Origin: Flavobacteriales bacterium
GTDB lineage: Bacteria > Bacteroidota > Bacteroidia > Flavobacteriales_F > PHOS-HE28
NCBI GenBank assembly: GCA_016713875.1
Contig: JADJOI010000003.1
Location: 1,612,001 to 1,676,000, forward strand
Reading direction: 5' to 3'
Length of the DNA stretch: 64,000 bases
Shown: positions 44,833 through 53,975 of the stretch, piece by piece
How the letters are laid out: each line of letters starts with the position of its first letter
Numbering within the stretch: the first letter of the stretch is position 1
Notes under the pieces: generated by a model
The model's input: only the letters and a program-made list of their open reading frames with translations
The model's database searches: none
What the model was told of the DNA's origin: nothing
Made by a program: the position numbers and the translations under genes

Positions 44833-47247
44833 ATGGCCCGGAAGACCGACCTGACCGAAGAGCTGACCCTGGAGGAGGTGAAGCAGGAGATCCTGCGCGA
44901 CTATGAGCTGTGCGTGCTGAGCCGCGAGGCCAGCCTGCTGGGCCGCAAGGAGGTGCTGGGCGGCAAGGCCAAGTTCGGCATCTTCGGCGACGGCAAGGAG
45001 CTGGCCCAGGTCTGCATGGCCAAGCAGTTCCGCAACGGCGACTGGCGCAGCGGCTACTACCGCGACATGACCTTCATGTTCGCCATCGGCGAGCTCACCG
45101 TGCAGCAATGGTTCGCGCAGCTGTACGCCCACGCCGACGTGAACGCCGACCCCAGCAGCGCCGGCCGCAGCATGAACGGCCACTTCGCCACGCGCAGCCT
45201 CGACGAGCGCGGCGAATGGAAGGACCTGATGGCGCAGCCCAACAGCAGCCCGGACATCAGCCCCACCGCCGGCCAGATGCCGCGGCTGCTTGGCCTGGCC
45301 CAGGCCAGCAAGGTGTTCCGCCACGACCCCGCGCTGCATAACCTCACCCACCTCACCGACCAGGGCAACGAGGTGGCCTTCGGCACCATCGGCGACGCCA
45401 GCACCAGCGAGGGCCACTTCTGGGAGACCATGAACGCGGCCTGCGTGCTGCAGGTGCCCCTGGCCATGAGCGTGTGGGACGACGGCTGGGGCATCAGCGT
45501 CAGCAAGGCGCACCAGACCACCAAGGCCAGCATCAGCAAGGCGCTGGCGGGCTTCGAGAAGGAGGAGGAGGGCAACGGCCTGCGCATCCACCGCACCAAG
45601 GGCTGGGACTATGCCCACCTGAACCGGACCTACGAGAAGGCCATCGCGCTGTGCCGCGAAGAGCACGTGCCCTGCCTGATCCACGTGGAGGAGGTGACGC
45701 AGCCGCAGGGCCACAGCAGCAGCGGCAGCCACGAGCGCTACAAGAGCAGCGTCAGCGACTGGATCCGCGACAAGGACGGCACGCCGCTGCAGGAGGTGCC
45801 GCTGCTGGACTGGTACAAGGTGTACGACTGCAACGTGAAGTTCCGCGAGTGGATCCTGGGCTTCCGCCCCGGCGGCGAGGTGCTGGCCACGGCCGAGGAG
45901 CTGGACGCCATCGAGGTGCGCGCCAAGGCCGAGGCCCGCGCGGCGCAGAAAGCGGCGTGGTCCGCCTTCCAGGCCGAGGTCGGCGCCGAGCGCACCGCGG
46001 TGCTGCCGCTGATCGAGTCCGTGGACCCCGTCATCGCGCAGGAGCTCCGCAGCGAAATGGCGCCCGGTCGCAAGGAGGTGCTGAGCGCCGCCCGTCGCGC
46101 GCTGATCGTCGCACAGGCCTCCCTGCCTGTGCACGGCGAGCTGCGGGCCTGGGTGCAGCGCGCGCTGGCCGACAACGGCGACCGCTACGGCAGCCACCTC
46201 TACCAGGAGGGGCCGGGCAGCTGCCTGAACGTGCCTGAGGTGCCGGTGGAATACGCCGGCGACGAGCTGGTGGACGGCCGCATCATCATCCGCGACAACT
46301 TCGCCGCGCTCTTCGCGCGCGAGCCGCGGCTGCTCACCTTCGGGGAGGACACCGGCAAGATCGGCGATGTGAACCAGGGCATGGAGGGCATGCAGGCCCG
46401 CTTCGGCGAGCAGCGCGTGGCCGACACCGGCATCCGCGAGGCCACCATCCTGGGCCAGGGCATCGGCATGGCCCTGCGCGGCCTGCGCCCCGTGGCCGAG
46501 ATCCAGTACCTCGACTACCTGCTCTACTGCCTGCAGGGCCTGAGCGACGACCTGGCCACGGTGCACTGGCGCACCAAGGGCGGCCAGAAGTGCCCGCTGA
46601 TCATCCGCACGCGCGGCCACCGGCTGGAGGGCGTGTGGCACAGCGGCAGCCCCATGGGCATGATCCTGCACAGCGTGCGCGGCATCGTGGTGTGCACCCC
46701 GCGCAACATGCAGCAGGCCGCGGGGATGTACAACACCCTGCTACAGGCCGATGATCCCGCGCTGGTGATCGAATGCCTCAACGGCTACCGCAGCAAGGAG
46801 CGCCTGCCCGCCAACCTCGGCGACTTCACCGTGCCCATCGGCATCGCTGAGGTGGTGCGCGAGGGCACCGACCTCACGCTGGTGAGCTACGGCAGCACCT
46901 TCACCGTCTGCGCCAAGGCCTGCGAGCAGCTGGAACAGCTCGGCCTCTCCGTGGAGCTCATCGACGCGCGCACCCTCCTCCCCTTCGACCGCACGCAGGT
47001 GTGCGTGGACAGCCTGCGGAAGACCAACCGCCTGCTGGTGGTGGACGAGGACGTGCCCGGCGGCGCCAGCGCCACCCTGCTGCGCGAGATCATCGAGGTG
47101 CAGGGCGGCTACCGCTGGCTCGATGCCGCCCCCGCCACCCTCACGGCCAAGGCTCACCGCCCCGCCTACGGCAGCGACGGCGACTACTTCAGCAAGCCCA
47201 GCGTGGAGGACGTGGTGGAGAAGGTGGTGGGGATGGTGAGGGAGTGA
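44833..47247 (+). CDS. 2-oxoacid dehydrogenase E1, fused alpha and beta subunits
   Basis: An 804-aa thiamine-diphosphate enzyme with alpha (about residues 1-390) and beta (about 460-804) subunits in one chain, the arrangement usual in Bacteroidota branched-chain or general 2-oxoacid dehydrogenases. The TPP site is GDASTSEGHFWETMNAACV; the beta part has GEDTGKIGDVNQGMEGMQ and GQGIGMALRGLRPVAEIQYL. It decarboxylates the 2-oxoacid and passes the acyl group to lipoyl-E2. No E2 or E3 is adjacent. Its last 108 bp (including 8 bp past the stop) are duplicated at 47852. A nine-C tract lies upstream at about 44776. Confidence 0.94.
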   Translation: MARKTDLTEELTLEEVKQEILRDYELCVLSREASLLGRKEVLGGKAKFGIFGDGKELAQVCMAKQFRNGDWRSGYYRDMTFMFAIGELTVQQWFAQLYAHADVNADPSSAGRSMNGHFATRSLDERGEWKDLMAQPNSSPDISPTAGQMPRLLGLAQASKVFRHDPALHNLTHLTDQGNEVAFGTIGDASTSEGHFWETMNAACVLQVPLAMSVWDDGWGISVSKAHQTTKASISKALAGFEKEEEGNGLRIHRTKGWDYAHLNRTYEKAIALCREEHVPCLIHVEEVTQPQGHSSSGSHERYKSSVSDWIRDKDGTPLQEVPLLDWYKVYDCNVKFREWILGFRPGGEVLATAEELDAIEVRAKAEARAAQKAAWSAFQAEVGAERTAVLPLIESVDPVIAQELRSEMAPGRKEVLSAARRALIVAQASLPVHGELRAWVQRALADNGDRYGSHLYQEGPGSCLNVPEVPVEYAGDELVDGRIIIRDNFAALFAREPRLLTFGEDTGKIGDVNQGMEGMQARFGEQRVADTGIREATILGQGIGMALRGLRPVAEIQYLDYLLYCLQGLSDDLATVHWRTKGGQKCPLIIRTRGHRLEGVWHSGSPMGMILHSVRGIVVCTPRNMQQAAGMYNTLLQADDPALVIECLNGYRSKERLPANLGDFTVPIGIAEVVREGTDLTLVSYGSTFTVCAKACEQLEQLGLSVELIDARTLLPFDRTQVCVDSLRKTNRLLVVDEDVPGGASATLLREIIEVQGGYRWLDAAPATLTAKAHRPAYGSDGDYFSKPSVEDVVEKVVGMVRE

Positions 47248-47253
47248 ACACCC
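47146..47253 (+). repeat. 108-bp direct repeat, left copy (E1 gene 3' end)
   Basis: The last 33 codons and stop of the E1 gene. It matches 47852-47959 at 104 of 108 positions. The differences are three synonymous changes and one AGG to ATG change near the stop. The repeats bracket the DUF4160/DUF2442 pair. Confidence 0.92.
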
Positions 47254-47257
47254 ATCC

Positions 47258-47503
47258 ATGAGCCCGCGCGCCATAAAGGACATCGATGGGTTCCGCTTCT
47301 TCTTCTTCAGCAGGGAGAATGATGAGCCTCCCCACATCCACGTGGAGAAAGGCAACGGCTCCGCGAAGTGGTGGCTTACACCGGAGCCAAGGTTGGTATA
47401 TTCGCTAGGCTATAAAGCCGGAGAGGAACGGAAGATCGAACGCCTTGTCAAGACCCATCAGCATGAGCTCCTACAAGCGTGGCGGCGCCACTTCGGCCGC
47501 TAG
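47258..47503 (+). CDS. DUF4160 domain-containing protein
   Basis: An 81-aa basic protein of family DUF4160: DGFRFFFFSRENDEPPHIHV (the DEPPHIHV core), then GSAKWWLTPEPRL and a C-terminal helix. DUF4160 genes are very often followed by DUF2442 genes, as here, and the pair is suspected to be a toxin-antitoxin-like or regulatory module, though no activity is settled. The pair sits between two copies of the E1 gene's 3' end, so it is an inserted cassette. Confidence 0.88.
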   Translation: MSPRAIKDIDGFRFFFFSRENDEPPHIHVEKGNGSAKWWLTPEPRLVYSLGYKAGEERKIERLVKTHQHELLQAWRRHFGR

Positions 47504-47516
47504 GGAAGGCCAGGGC

Positions 47517-47840
47517 ATGGACCCGGTCGAGCGGATGATCCTGCACGACGGCTTGCGCATTGCCGACGTACACCCCTACAAGGAGTTGGACCTCCTGGCA
47601 ATCGTACTGAACAGTGGCGACGTGCTGCAAGCCCGCATCTCCGACTTCGAGCGCTTGAACAAAGCCACCGGCCCACAGCTCAAGAAGTGGCGCCTCATCG
47701 GTGGCGGCATCGGCATCCACTGGGAAGCCTTGGATGAGGACCTTTCGCTTCGGGGTTTCATCCGCGACGCCGCACAACAGGAAGCGCTTCGCCGCCTCTC
47801 CCCAGCCCGCAGGACCCGCACGAAGAAGAGCACGGCATGA
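47517..47840 (+). CDS. DUF2442 domain-containing protein
   Basis: A 107-aa partner of the DUF4160 protein. The DUF2442 pattern is LRIADVHPYKELDLLAIVLN, then DVLQARISDFERLNKATGPQ, then GIGIHWEALDEDLSLRGFIRD, ending in a basic tail. The ATG at 47517 is 13 bp past the DUF4160 stop; an ATG at 47463 would overlap the previous gene by 41 bp and add 18 residues with no family match. The family is small and suspected to bind DNA or the partner. Confidence 0.82.
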   Translation: MDPVERMILHDGLRIADVHPYKELDLLAIVLNSGDVLQARISDFERLNKATGPQLKKWRLIGGGIGIHWEALDEDLSLRGFIRDAAQQEALRRLSPARRTRTKKSTA

Positions 47841-47953
47841 ACCCGAACACCGCCAAGGCCCACCGCCCCGCCTACGGCAGCGATGGCGATTACTTCAGCA
47901 AGCCCAGCGTGGAGGACGTGGTGGAGAAGGTGGTGGGGATGGTGATGGAGTGA
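47837..47953 (+). pseudogene. E1 gene 3'-end fragment (remnant behind the cassette)
   Basis: A second copy of the E1 C-terminus in the same reading frame pattern: AKAHRPAYGSDGDYFSKPS to GMVME, preceded by five new codons from an ATG that overlaps the DUF2442 stop (ATGA). At 38 codons it is far too short to work as an enzyme. The matching DNA is 47852-47959. The third-position pattern of the differences shows it diverged while still coding, so it comes from an allele of a related strain rather than from an in-place duplication. Confidence 0.85.
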
Positions 47954-48079
47954 ACACCCTCGTTCGCAAGCATTCCCGCCCGAGGCCCTGAGTCCGACCT
48001 AAGCATCCGGAAGCTGCTTGGTGATCGTGGGAGCTCACCGCAATGTCACGAACGCGGCCTTCCCTCCTACCTTCATCCC

Positions 48080-48549
48080 ATGCGGTGCGCCGTGGTCCTG
48101 GTCCTCGCCCTCTGGGTGGGCTGCTCCTTCACCCACACCGTGCGGGTGGAGAACGTGAGCGATGCGCCGCTGACGATCGCGTACAAGATCCGGCCGGGCC
48201 GTGGAAGCACGGGATGTTCATGGCGCGGCCGGTGGTGTGGCGCAAACAGGGCAAGGAGGCCGTGCGCGACACCAGCGTGCGCATGGATCCGACGGACAGC
48301 GTGATCACCCTCACCCTGGCCCCCGGCGACGAGGCCCTGCTCGCCTACTGCATGAACTGCACGATGGAAGGTTTCACCCACGAGGGCAGCATGGACGCCT
48401 GGGCCGATGAGCCGGGCCGCACGCGTTTGAACCTCTATTGGATGCGCATCGAGCATCGGGGCAAGGCCCGCACCTACACGCCGAGCGAGCTGGTGCTGGA
48501 GGTGACGAAGAGCAGGATGCAGTACACGGTGCTGCGCGTGAAGGGCTAG
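48080..48549 (+). pseudogene. lipoprotein gene with internal frameshift
   Basis: Frame 1 begins at the ATG at 48080 with a lipoprotein signal (MRCAVVLVLALWVGCSF, Cys as lipid site) and beta-sandwich-like sequence (TVRVENVSDAPLTIAYKIR). It then goes out of frame near 48195-48220. The other frame continues with sensible sequence (KHGMFMARPVVWRKQGKEAV to YTVLRVKG) to a stop at 48549. Joined, they give a lipoprotein of about 155 residues with no known family. One missing or extra base explains it; decay or sequencing error are both possible. TACCTTCA ends 4 nt before the ATG. Confidence 0.65.
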
Positions 48550-48696
48550 CCCAGCGCCGATGGCCCAGGTGGATCCGGTGCTCTTGTTCTTGATCGATCC
48601 GCAGGGGCCCCAAGGCCACATCCCGGACCAGCTTGGAAGGAGCATCCCCGTCCATTCCGCGGATCCCGTTAGATTCACCGCATATCCCCCCTAACC

Positions 48697-49107
48697 ATGC
48701 CCCTCAGCAACCTGCAAGCCGGCAACTCCAGAGGACTGGACACCACGATCCGGTTCACGGAAACGCCGGACGCCACGATGTTCTCGGTCAATGGGCTGGT
48801 CTCCGGCTCCAGCACCCAGGTTCAGTTCACCGTGGCCCTGGACCCGGCGAGCTTCACCTGCCAGCTGAACGCGGACAGGACCCAGGTCCTCATCACCATC
48901 ATCGCGATCAACCGGAACCCAACGAACGTGGTGTACACCGTGGACACGGGCATCGACCTGAATAAGGCGAAGGCCAATAGCACGGCGTTGGTCCTACAGC
49001 TCGTGCCGGCGGGCCAATCCAACGGCACGGTATATACGTTCGTCAAGGCGACGGGAGGTGGCGGCGGCGCGTTCAAGCGGCCTCGACCGACACCCGACAG
49101 GGCCTAG
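48697..49107 (+). CDS. hypothetical protein
   Basis: A 136-aa protein without signal peptide or family I know. The middle is beta-rich (TTIRFTETPDATMFSVNGLV, then VLITIIAINRNPTNVVYTVD), followed by a Gly-rich stretch (TGGGGGAFKRPRP) and a basic end. It could be a small stand-alone beta-sandwich. Its stop lies 8 bp before the ATG of the adenylate cyclase gene, so co-transcription is likely. Confidence 0.55.
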   Translation: MPLSNLQAGNSRGLDTTIRFTETPDATMFSVNGLVSGSSTQVQFTVALDPASFTCQLNADRTQVLITIIAINRNPTNVVYTVDTGIDLNKAKANSTALVLQLVPAGQSNGTVYTFVKATGGGGGAFKRPRPTPDRA

Positions 49108-49114
49108 GGACCTG

Positions 49115-50932
49115 ATGCCCACGCAGACGTTCGCACAGGTTCTCGTTCGGGCCGGGCTGCTCATTGCGCTCAGTGCGTGGGCTCACCTTGGCTTCGCACA
49201 GACCACGCGGCAGTTCACGTGGGCGGACAGCGTGTTGGAGCGACTCGCCGGGCACAAGCAGGATGATGCGCGCCGAGCAGCAGAGCTTGCCAGAAAGGCG
49301 TCGAACGTATTGGAGCAAGGGTCCGACCCGTGTAAAGCGCTTCACATCCGATCGCTCCTGGCCAACTACCTGGACCGCATAGGTGCGGTCGACTCGGCCG
49401 CCGCGCTCTTCCTGGACGACCGGTTCACGCGTATAGGGTCGTGTCCACCCCATGTGCAGAAAGACTACTACCGGTTCCTGACAAACGTACAGATCAGCCT
49501 CGGCGAGTTCGTGCGCGTGGACTCGATCTGCAGGATGGCTTACGAACTGGGACGCACCGGACCGTTGAAGGGGGTCGACCTGAGCGAACTCCGGTGCAAT
49601 CATGGCGTTGCTGTGGCCAGTATGGGACGCCTGGATGAAGCCATGTCGATCTTCAAAGGAGCGTACGACGAGGCACGCGGCCAGGGCTCCAGGGAGAACA
49701 TGATCAATAGCCTGCACAACATCGCCACCATCAATGCCATGATGCGCGACCTTGTATCCGCCCGAAGAAACTACGAGGAAGTGCGTGACCTGCTGCGGGT
49801 AGGCGGATTCTCCGATCGGTTAGTGCGCTGTTACCAGAACCTGGGATCAGTGCACAGGGACCTCGGCAACCTGAAGACGGCCATTGCCTATCAGGATTCG
49901 GCGATCGCCCTGGCCCGCAGCTCCGGCTTCCTCGAGGGTGAAGCGGCCGCTACACAAGGCCTCGCCCAGATCCTGCGCGACCGCACCCCGAAGAACGAGG
50001 CGTACGACCAGCTCGACCGCTACCTGCTGCTGCACGACAGCATCCTCGGCAGCGACCGGATCAAGGCCGTGGCCGACATGCGCGAGAAGTACGAGACGGA
50101 GAAGAAGGAACGGGAGAACGTGGCCTTGCGGGCGGAGAACCTCGAGGCCGCGCTGCGCCAGGAACAGTTGCGCCGCACGCGGAACATCTACCTCTCCGTC
50201 GGGATCATCGTGCTGCTGAGCGCGATCGCGCTGTGGAGCCGCCTGCGCTTCGTTCACCGCTCCCGCGCCGCCATCCGCAAGGAGAAGGAAATCAGCGAAG
50301 GACTGCTGCACAACATCCTGCCGAAGGAGGTGGCCGCCGAACTGAAACAGAAGGGCTACGCGGACGTCAAGGAGTTCGAGGTGGCCACCATCCTCTTCTC
50401 CGACTTCAAGGGCTTCACCAGCATGAGCGAGAAGCTCACCGCTGCCGAACTGGTCGCCGAGATCGATCATTGCTTCAAGGGCTTCGACGCGATCATGGAG
50501 CGCCACGGCATCGAGAAGATCAAGACCATCGGCGACTCGTACATGGCCGCCGGCGGCCTGCCTGACGCGCGGCACGGTCATCCGGCGGACGTGGTGCGGG
50601 CCGCGCTGGACATGCAGGCCTTCATGGACGACTACAAGGCGCAGCGGGCGGCCGAAGGGCGGCTCTTCTTCGAGATGCGGCTGGGCCTGCACACCGGGCC
50701 GGTGATCGCGGGCATCGTGGGCGTGAAGAAGTTCGCGTACGACATCTGGGGCGACACGGTGAACACGGCCAGCCGCATGGAGAGCAGCGGAGCCCCGGGA
50801 AGGGTCAACATCAGCCAGGCCACCTACGAGCGGGTGCGGGACGAGCCCGGCCTGCACTTCATCCCACGCGGCGAAGTGGAGGCCAAGGGCAAGGGCCGCA
50901 TGGAGATGTGGTTCGTGGAACGGGCCGCTTGA
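49115..50932 (+). CDS. TPR sensor protein with class III adenylate cyclase domain
   Basis: A 605-aa protein: signal peptide (to AHLGFAQ), periplasmic TPR helices (about 60-300), one membrane helix (IYLSVGIIVLLSAIALW), a short coiled linker, and a cytoplasmic class III cyclase domain (about 420-600). Metal-binding Asp residues are in LFSDFKGFT and KTIGDSYM. The purine-specifying Lys (EKIKTIG) and Asp (YDIWGDTVN) are those of adenylate cyclases, and the transition-state Asn and Arg are in VNTASRM. It should make cAMP in response to an outside or periplasmic signal. No cAMP receptor gene is in the window. Confidence 0.9.
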   Translation: MPTQTFAQVLVRAGLLIALSAWAHLGFAQTTRQFTWADSVLERLAGHKQDDARRAAELARKASNVLEQGSDPCKALHIRSLLANYLDRIGAVDSAAALFLDDRFTRIGSCPPHVQKDYYRFLTNVQISLGEFVRVDSICRMAYELGRTGPLKGVDLSELRCNHGVAVASMGRLDEAMSIFKGAYDEARGQGSRENMINSLHNIATINAMMRDLVSARRNYEEVRDLLRVGGFSDRLVRCYQNLGSVHRDLGNLKTAIAYQDSAIALARSSGFLEGEAAATQGLAQILRDRTPKNEAYDQLDRYLLLHDSILGSDRIKAVADMREKYETEKKERENVALRAENLEAALRQEQLRRTRNIYLSVGIIVLLSAIALWSRLRFVHRSRAAIRKEKEISEGLLHNILPKEVAAELKQKGYADVKEFEVATILFSDFKGFTSMSEKLTAAELVAEIDHCFKGFDAIMERHGIEKIKTIGDSYMAAGGLPDARHGHPADVVRAALDMQAFMDDYKAQRAAEGRLFFEMRLGLHTGPVIAGIVGVKKFAYDIWGDTVNTASRMESSGAPGRVNISQATYERVRDEPGLHFIPRGEVEAKGKGRMEMWFVERAA

Positions 50933-50950
50933 GCCCGCCAGGCCCGGTGA

Positions 50951-52240
50951 TCACCACCGTTGGTGCGCCGCCACGCGGTCCAGGATCTCCTGTACATGCG
51001 TGTCCTCGGATGGGTGCTCCTTTTCGAGGCGGAAGCGCGCCCGCGGGTCGGACCGGTCCACGAAGAGCCCGCTGGGCTTGAGCGTGAAGGTCCACTTGCA
51101 GTCGATCAGGTGGAAGGTGACGGGTTGCCCCCGGCGGAAGGTGATCCGACGATGGACCTCGGCACCGTAGGCCGTGCCATCCACATCCACGGTCACGGAC
51201 CGCCGATCGGTGGCGATCTCCCGGCACGACAGGCGGAGCCCCTCGAATTCCTGGTGCTGGCCTTCCTTGAAGCTCTCGTTGAGCCGGGTGCCCGAATCGT
51301 GCCGCTTATCGGCCGGTACGCAGGGTGTGTGGTCCGGCGGTGCCTCCGCCGCCGGCTCGGCCACATAGGCCCCGTAGCACCAGGCCGCCATCACGTGGTA
51401 GGGGATCCGGCACCATCCCTCGCGGCCCCAGTCGGTGCCCCAGGAATTGAGCACCAGGTAGGTGCTGTCGGCATCATCATAGCCCGCGCAGATCAACGCG
51501 TGCCCCACGATGAGCAGGTCCGGGTCCAGGGTGTCCGGCCCGGCCCAGACGAAGTCCTTCCCCGCTGCGGCCGCGTCGAGGCCCTGGTTCATGAACGAGG
51601 CATCGATGCTGAGCGCCACCACGATGGGTCTTCCAGCGTAGAGGTGGTGCTTCCACTGCTCCCTGTTGTCAAGCTCCAACCCCAGTGGGTCGCGCATGCG
51701 GTGCTGCGTGGCCTCGGAGAAGGCCTGCGACGGTATGCTGTCCTGACAGGCCGTCAACGCACTGTCGTAGGGCATGGTGGTCCACCGGCACACACCGTTG
51801 TCCACCGCCACGGTGAGCGCATGGATCAGGTCCGTCCCTTGGTCGCAGTCCCCCTGGCTCAAGTACTGCATGGTGTAGTTGTAGACGAAGGCCGGGGAAT
51901 AGGCCACGAGGGACGCCACGCTATCCCTATCCGTTCTCTGAAGGCTTCTGCGGTTCTCCTGGAACGAGCGCAAGGCATAGCCGACCGCCCAGCCCGTGCA
52001 GCTGTTGCGGTCGCCTTGAGCGCCCGCCTTGGGGAACCAGGAGGTGAGGTCGGATCGCGCCGGCAGCTTCATGCCGCGGGGGAGATGGAACGGGCGCTCC
52101 GTCGGGATGTTCAACAACGACTCGCGGTCGGGATAGGCCGCTCCGGTGGCGAAGGGAACGGTGTCCTGCTGGGCCGAAAGACCTGCACGGCTACCAAGCA
52201 GGAGCATGATGAGCACCGTTCGCCACTGCGGACCAAGCAT
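50951..52240 (-). CDS. secreted C1 family (papain-like) cysteine peptidase
   Basis: A 429-aa exported protein (signal peptide MLGPQWRTVLIMLLLGSRAG). The papain triad is visible: Cys in GDRNSCTGWAVGYALRSF, His in IVGHALICAGYD, Asn in YLVLNSWGTDWGREGWCRIP. The C-terminal 110 residues (GQHQEFEGLRLSCREI onward) are an added beta domain. TACTTTCG ends 4 nt before this ATG, which supports it over the longer open frame. The neighbouring minus-strand gene at 52284 encodes a lipoprotein hydrolase and ends 43 bp upstream of this start. Confidence 0.92.
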   Translation of the reverse strand: MLGPQWRTVLIMLLLGSRAGLSAQQDTVPFATGAAYPDRESLLNIPTERPFHLPRGMKLPARSDLTSWFPKAGAQGDRNSCTGWAVGYALRSFQENRRSLQRTDRDSVASLVAYSPAFVYNYTMQYLSQGDCDQGTDLIHALTVAVDNGVCRWTTMPYDSALTACQDSIPSQAFSEATQHRMRDPLGLELDNREQWKHHLYAGRPIVVALSIDASFMNQGLDAAAAGKDFVWAGPDTLDPDLLIVGHALICAGYDDADSTYLVLNSWGTDWGREGWCRIPYHVMAAWCYGAYVAEPAAEAPPDHTPCVPADKRHDSGTRLNESFKEGQHQEFEGLRLSCREIATDRRSVTVDVDGTAYGAEVHRRITFRRGQPVTFHLIDCKWTFTLKPSGLFVDRSDPRARFRLEKEHPSEDTHVQEILDRVAAHQRW

Positions 52241-52283
52241 GCACCGAAAGTAGGGATGAAGCGCGTCCGCGCTTGCGCGGAGC

Positions 52284-53774
52284 TCACTCCATCTCCACAC
52301 CCATGCCGGCGATCCGCGCATCGACGGGCCGCATCTGAAGCAGGATCCGGAAGCGGCCGTTCCCGACGCTCCGCTTGACCTTCAGCACATACTCCTCCGG
52401 GCTCAGTTGCTCCACCCCTTCGATGGTGTGCGCCCCGATGTCGGCGTGCAGCCGCTTGAACATGCCCACGTGCTCCCCGATCAGCATCATGTCCAGGAAA
52501 CCGGGCCCCAGGTTCTCCATCAACCAGGCCGCCAGCACGGCGTCGTCGCCACCTGCGGCGATCATGGCGGAGAGGGCCTTCATGCGGTCGCCGACCGGGC
52601 CATCGGGGACGCCCTCCAGGGCTGTGGCCGCTTGCGGGAGCCGCGGTGCGTAGGTACTGTCGAACACCATGCGTCCCAGGTCCCAGGCCAGGTCCTGCAT
52701 GCCCCGCTGGTCCGCATTGCTCATCACCACCACGGTCACCCCTTCGTCCGCGTACCACAGCACATCGGCGAACTGCACGCCGTTGCCGCCGTTGTGGGTG
52801 ATGAGGCGTGTGCCTCGGGGCGTGCGGAAGAGGGCCCAGCCATAGCCATAGTGCGAACCGGCGCCCTGGCCTTCCTCCACGTGCGGGGTGAACATCGCCT
52901 TCACCGACGCATCGCTCAGCACCTTGCGGTCGTGGAGCGCCTGCACCCAGGCGGCCATCTCATGGGTGGTGCTGAGCATGCCGCCATTGCCGCGCAGGTG
53001 CCAGCCAGGCCCGCCGTTCACGGTGGGATGGTCCAGCATGGTACCCCAGCGGGTCCCGTCCTTGCGGTAGCCGATGGCCAGCTCCTCCGTGGCGGGGTCG
53101 GCAAAGCGGTACGCGGTGTGGGCCAGACCGGCCGGTCCGAGCAAGGCGCTGCGGAGGAAGTCCTCCAGTGCCATGCCGCTCACATGCTCCACCACGATCC
53201 CCAGCAGGCTGTAGCCCACGTTCGAGTATTCGTACCCCGTGCCCGGCGCGAACATGAGCGGCGAGCCGAACGCCATCCGCGTGAAATCCGCTCCATCGAT
53301 GGCGGTGTTGTCGTCGCCGATGGCGCCCGGGAATCCCGCGCTGTGCGTGAGCAAGTGGTGGAGGGTGATCCCGCGCTTGTCCGGCGGAACGCCGGGCAGG
53401 TGTTCCGACAGGCTGTCCTCCACGCGCAACCTGCCCTGTTCCTGGAGTTTCAAGATGCAGGCGGCCGTGAATTGCTTGGTGATGGACCCGATGGCATGCA
53501 CGGTGGCCGGTCCATTGGGCAGTGCCTGTTCCCGGTCGCGCAGGCCATAGCCCTTGTCGAGGACGGTCCGGCCAGCGCGGCTGACGAGCACCGATCCGTT
53601 AAAGCCGGCCTCCGCCGCGTCTGCGAGGAAGCGGTCCATGCGGTCCGCCAAGCGTCCTTCAGGCGGATCGGGAGCCGCCGTCGTGGTGGGATCGGTGCCA
53701 GCAGGGTCCGGCGATCCGCAGGCGAACAGCAGGGCGGCGAGCGCAAGGGGCAGGAGGTGCTTCAGTGGTGCCAT
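52284..53774 (-). CDS. lipoprotein serine hydrolase, class C beta-lactamase fold
   Basis: A 496-aa lipoprotein (LALAALLFACGS, Cys19) with the class C beta-lactamase/DD-peptidase fold. SxxK is SITK at 97-100, YxN is YSN in YEYSNVGYSLLG, and the third motif is HNGG in ITHNGGNGVQ. A C-terminal beta domain follows. Likely activities are a peptidoglycan-related or D-amino-acid esterase/peptidase; the substrate cannot be read from sequence. It is a distant paralogue of the soluble hydrolase at 11726. The 200-bp gap to the divergent HD gene holds the promoters. Confidence 0.9.
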   Translation of the reverse strand: MAPLKHLLPLALAALLFACGSPDPAGTDPTTTAAPDPPEGRLADRMDRFLADAAEAGFNGSVLVSRAGRTVLDKGYGLRDREQALPNGPATVHAIGSITKQFTAACILKLQEQGRLRVEDSLSEHLPGVPPDKRGITLHHLLTHSAGFPGAIGDDNTAIDGADFTRMAFGSPLMFAPGTGYEYSNVGYSLLGIVVEHVSGMALEDFLRSALLGPAGLAHTAYRFADPATEELAIGYRKDGTRWGTMLDHPTVNGGPGWHLRGNGGMLSTTHEMAAWVQALHDRKVLSDASVKAMFTPHVEEGQGAGSHYGYGWALFRTPRGTRLITHNGGNGVQFADVLWYADEGVTVVVMSNADQRGMQDLAWDLGRMVFDSTYAPRLPQAATALEGVPDGPVGDRMKALSAMIAAGGDDAVLAAWLMENLGPGFLDMMLIGEHVGMFKRLHADIGAHTIEGVEQLSPEEYVLKVKRSVGNGRFRILLQMRPVDARIAGMGVEME

Positions 53775-53975
53775 GGCGGTGTCGAAGGTGGCGGTGGTCC
53801 GCCGGATGGCGTGTTAAGGGGCGTTAAATGGCGCGGGCGGGTGGATCACACATCGACCACGAACACCGGTCGGCGCGGCTCCCGCGCAGGACGCCTACCC
53901 ACAAAGGGTGAAAATCGTCGCGTCGGGTCCTGGCCCGGATGACCACCTTTGGACGGTCCGATTACCTTGCCCACG

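Noticed and set aside
47837..47953. 38-codon gene behind the DUF2442 gene
   Set aside because: Its sequence is the duplicated C-terminus of the E1 gene, not an independent small protein.
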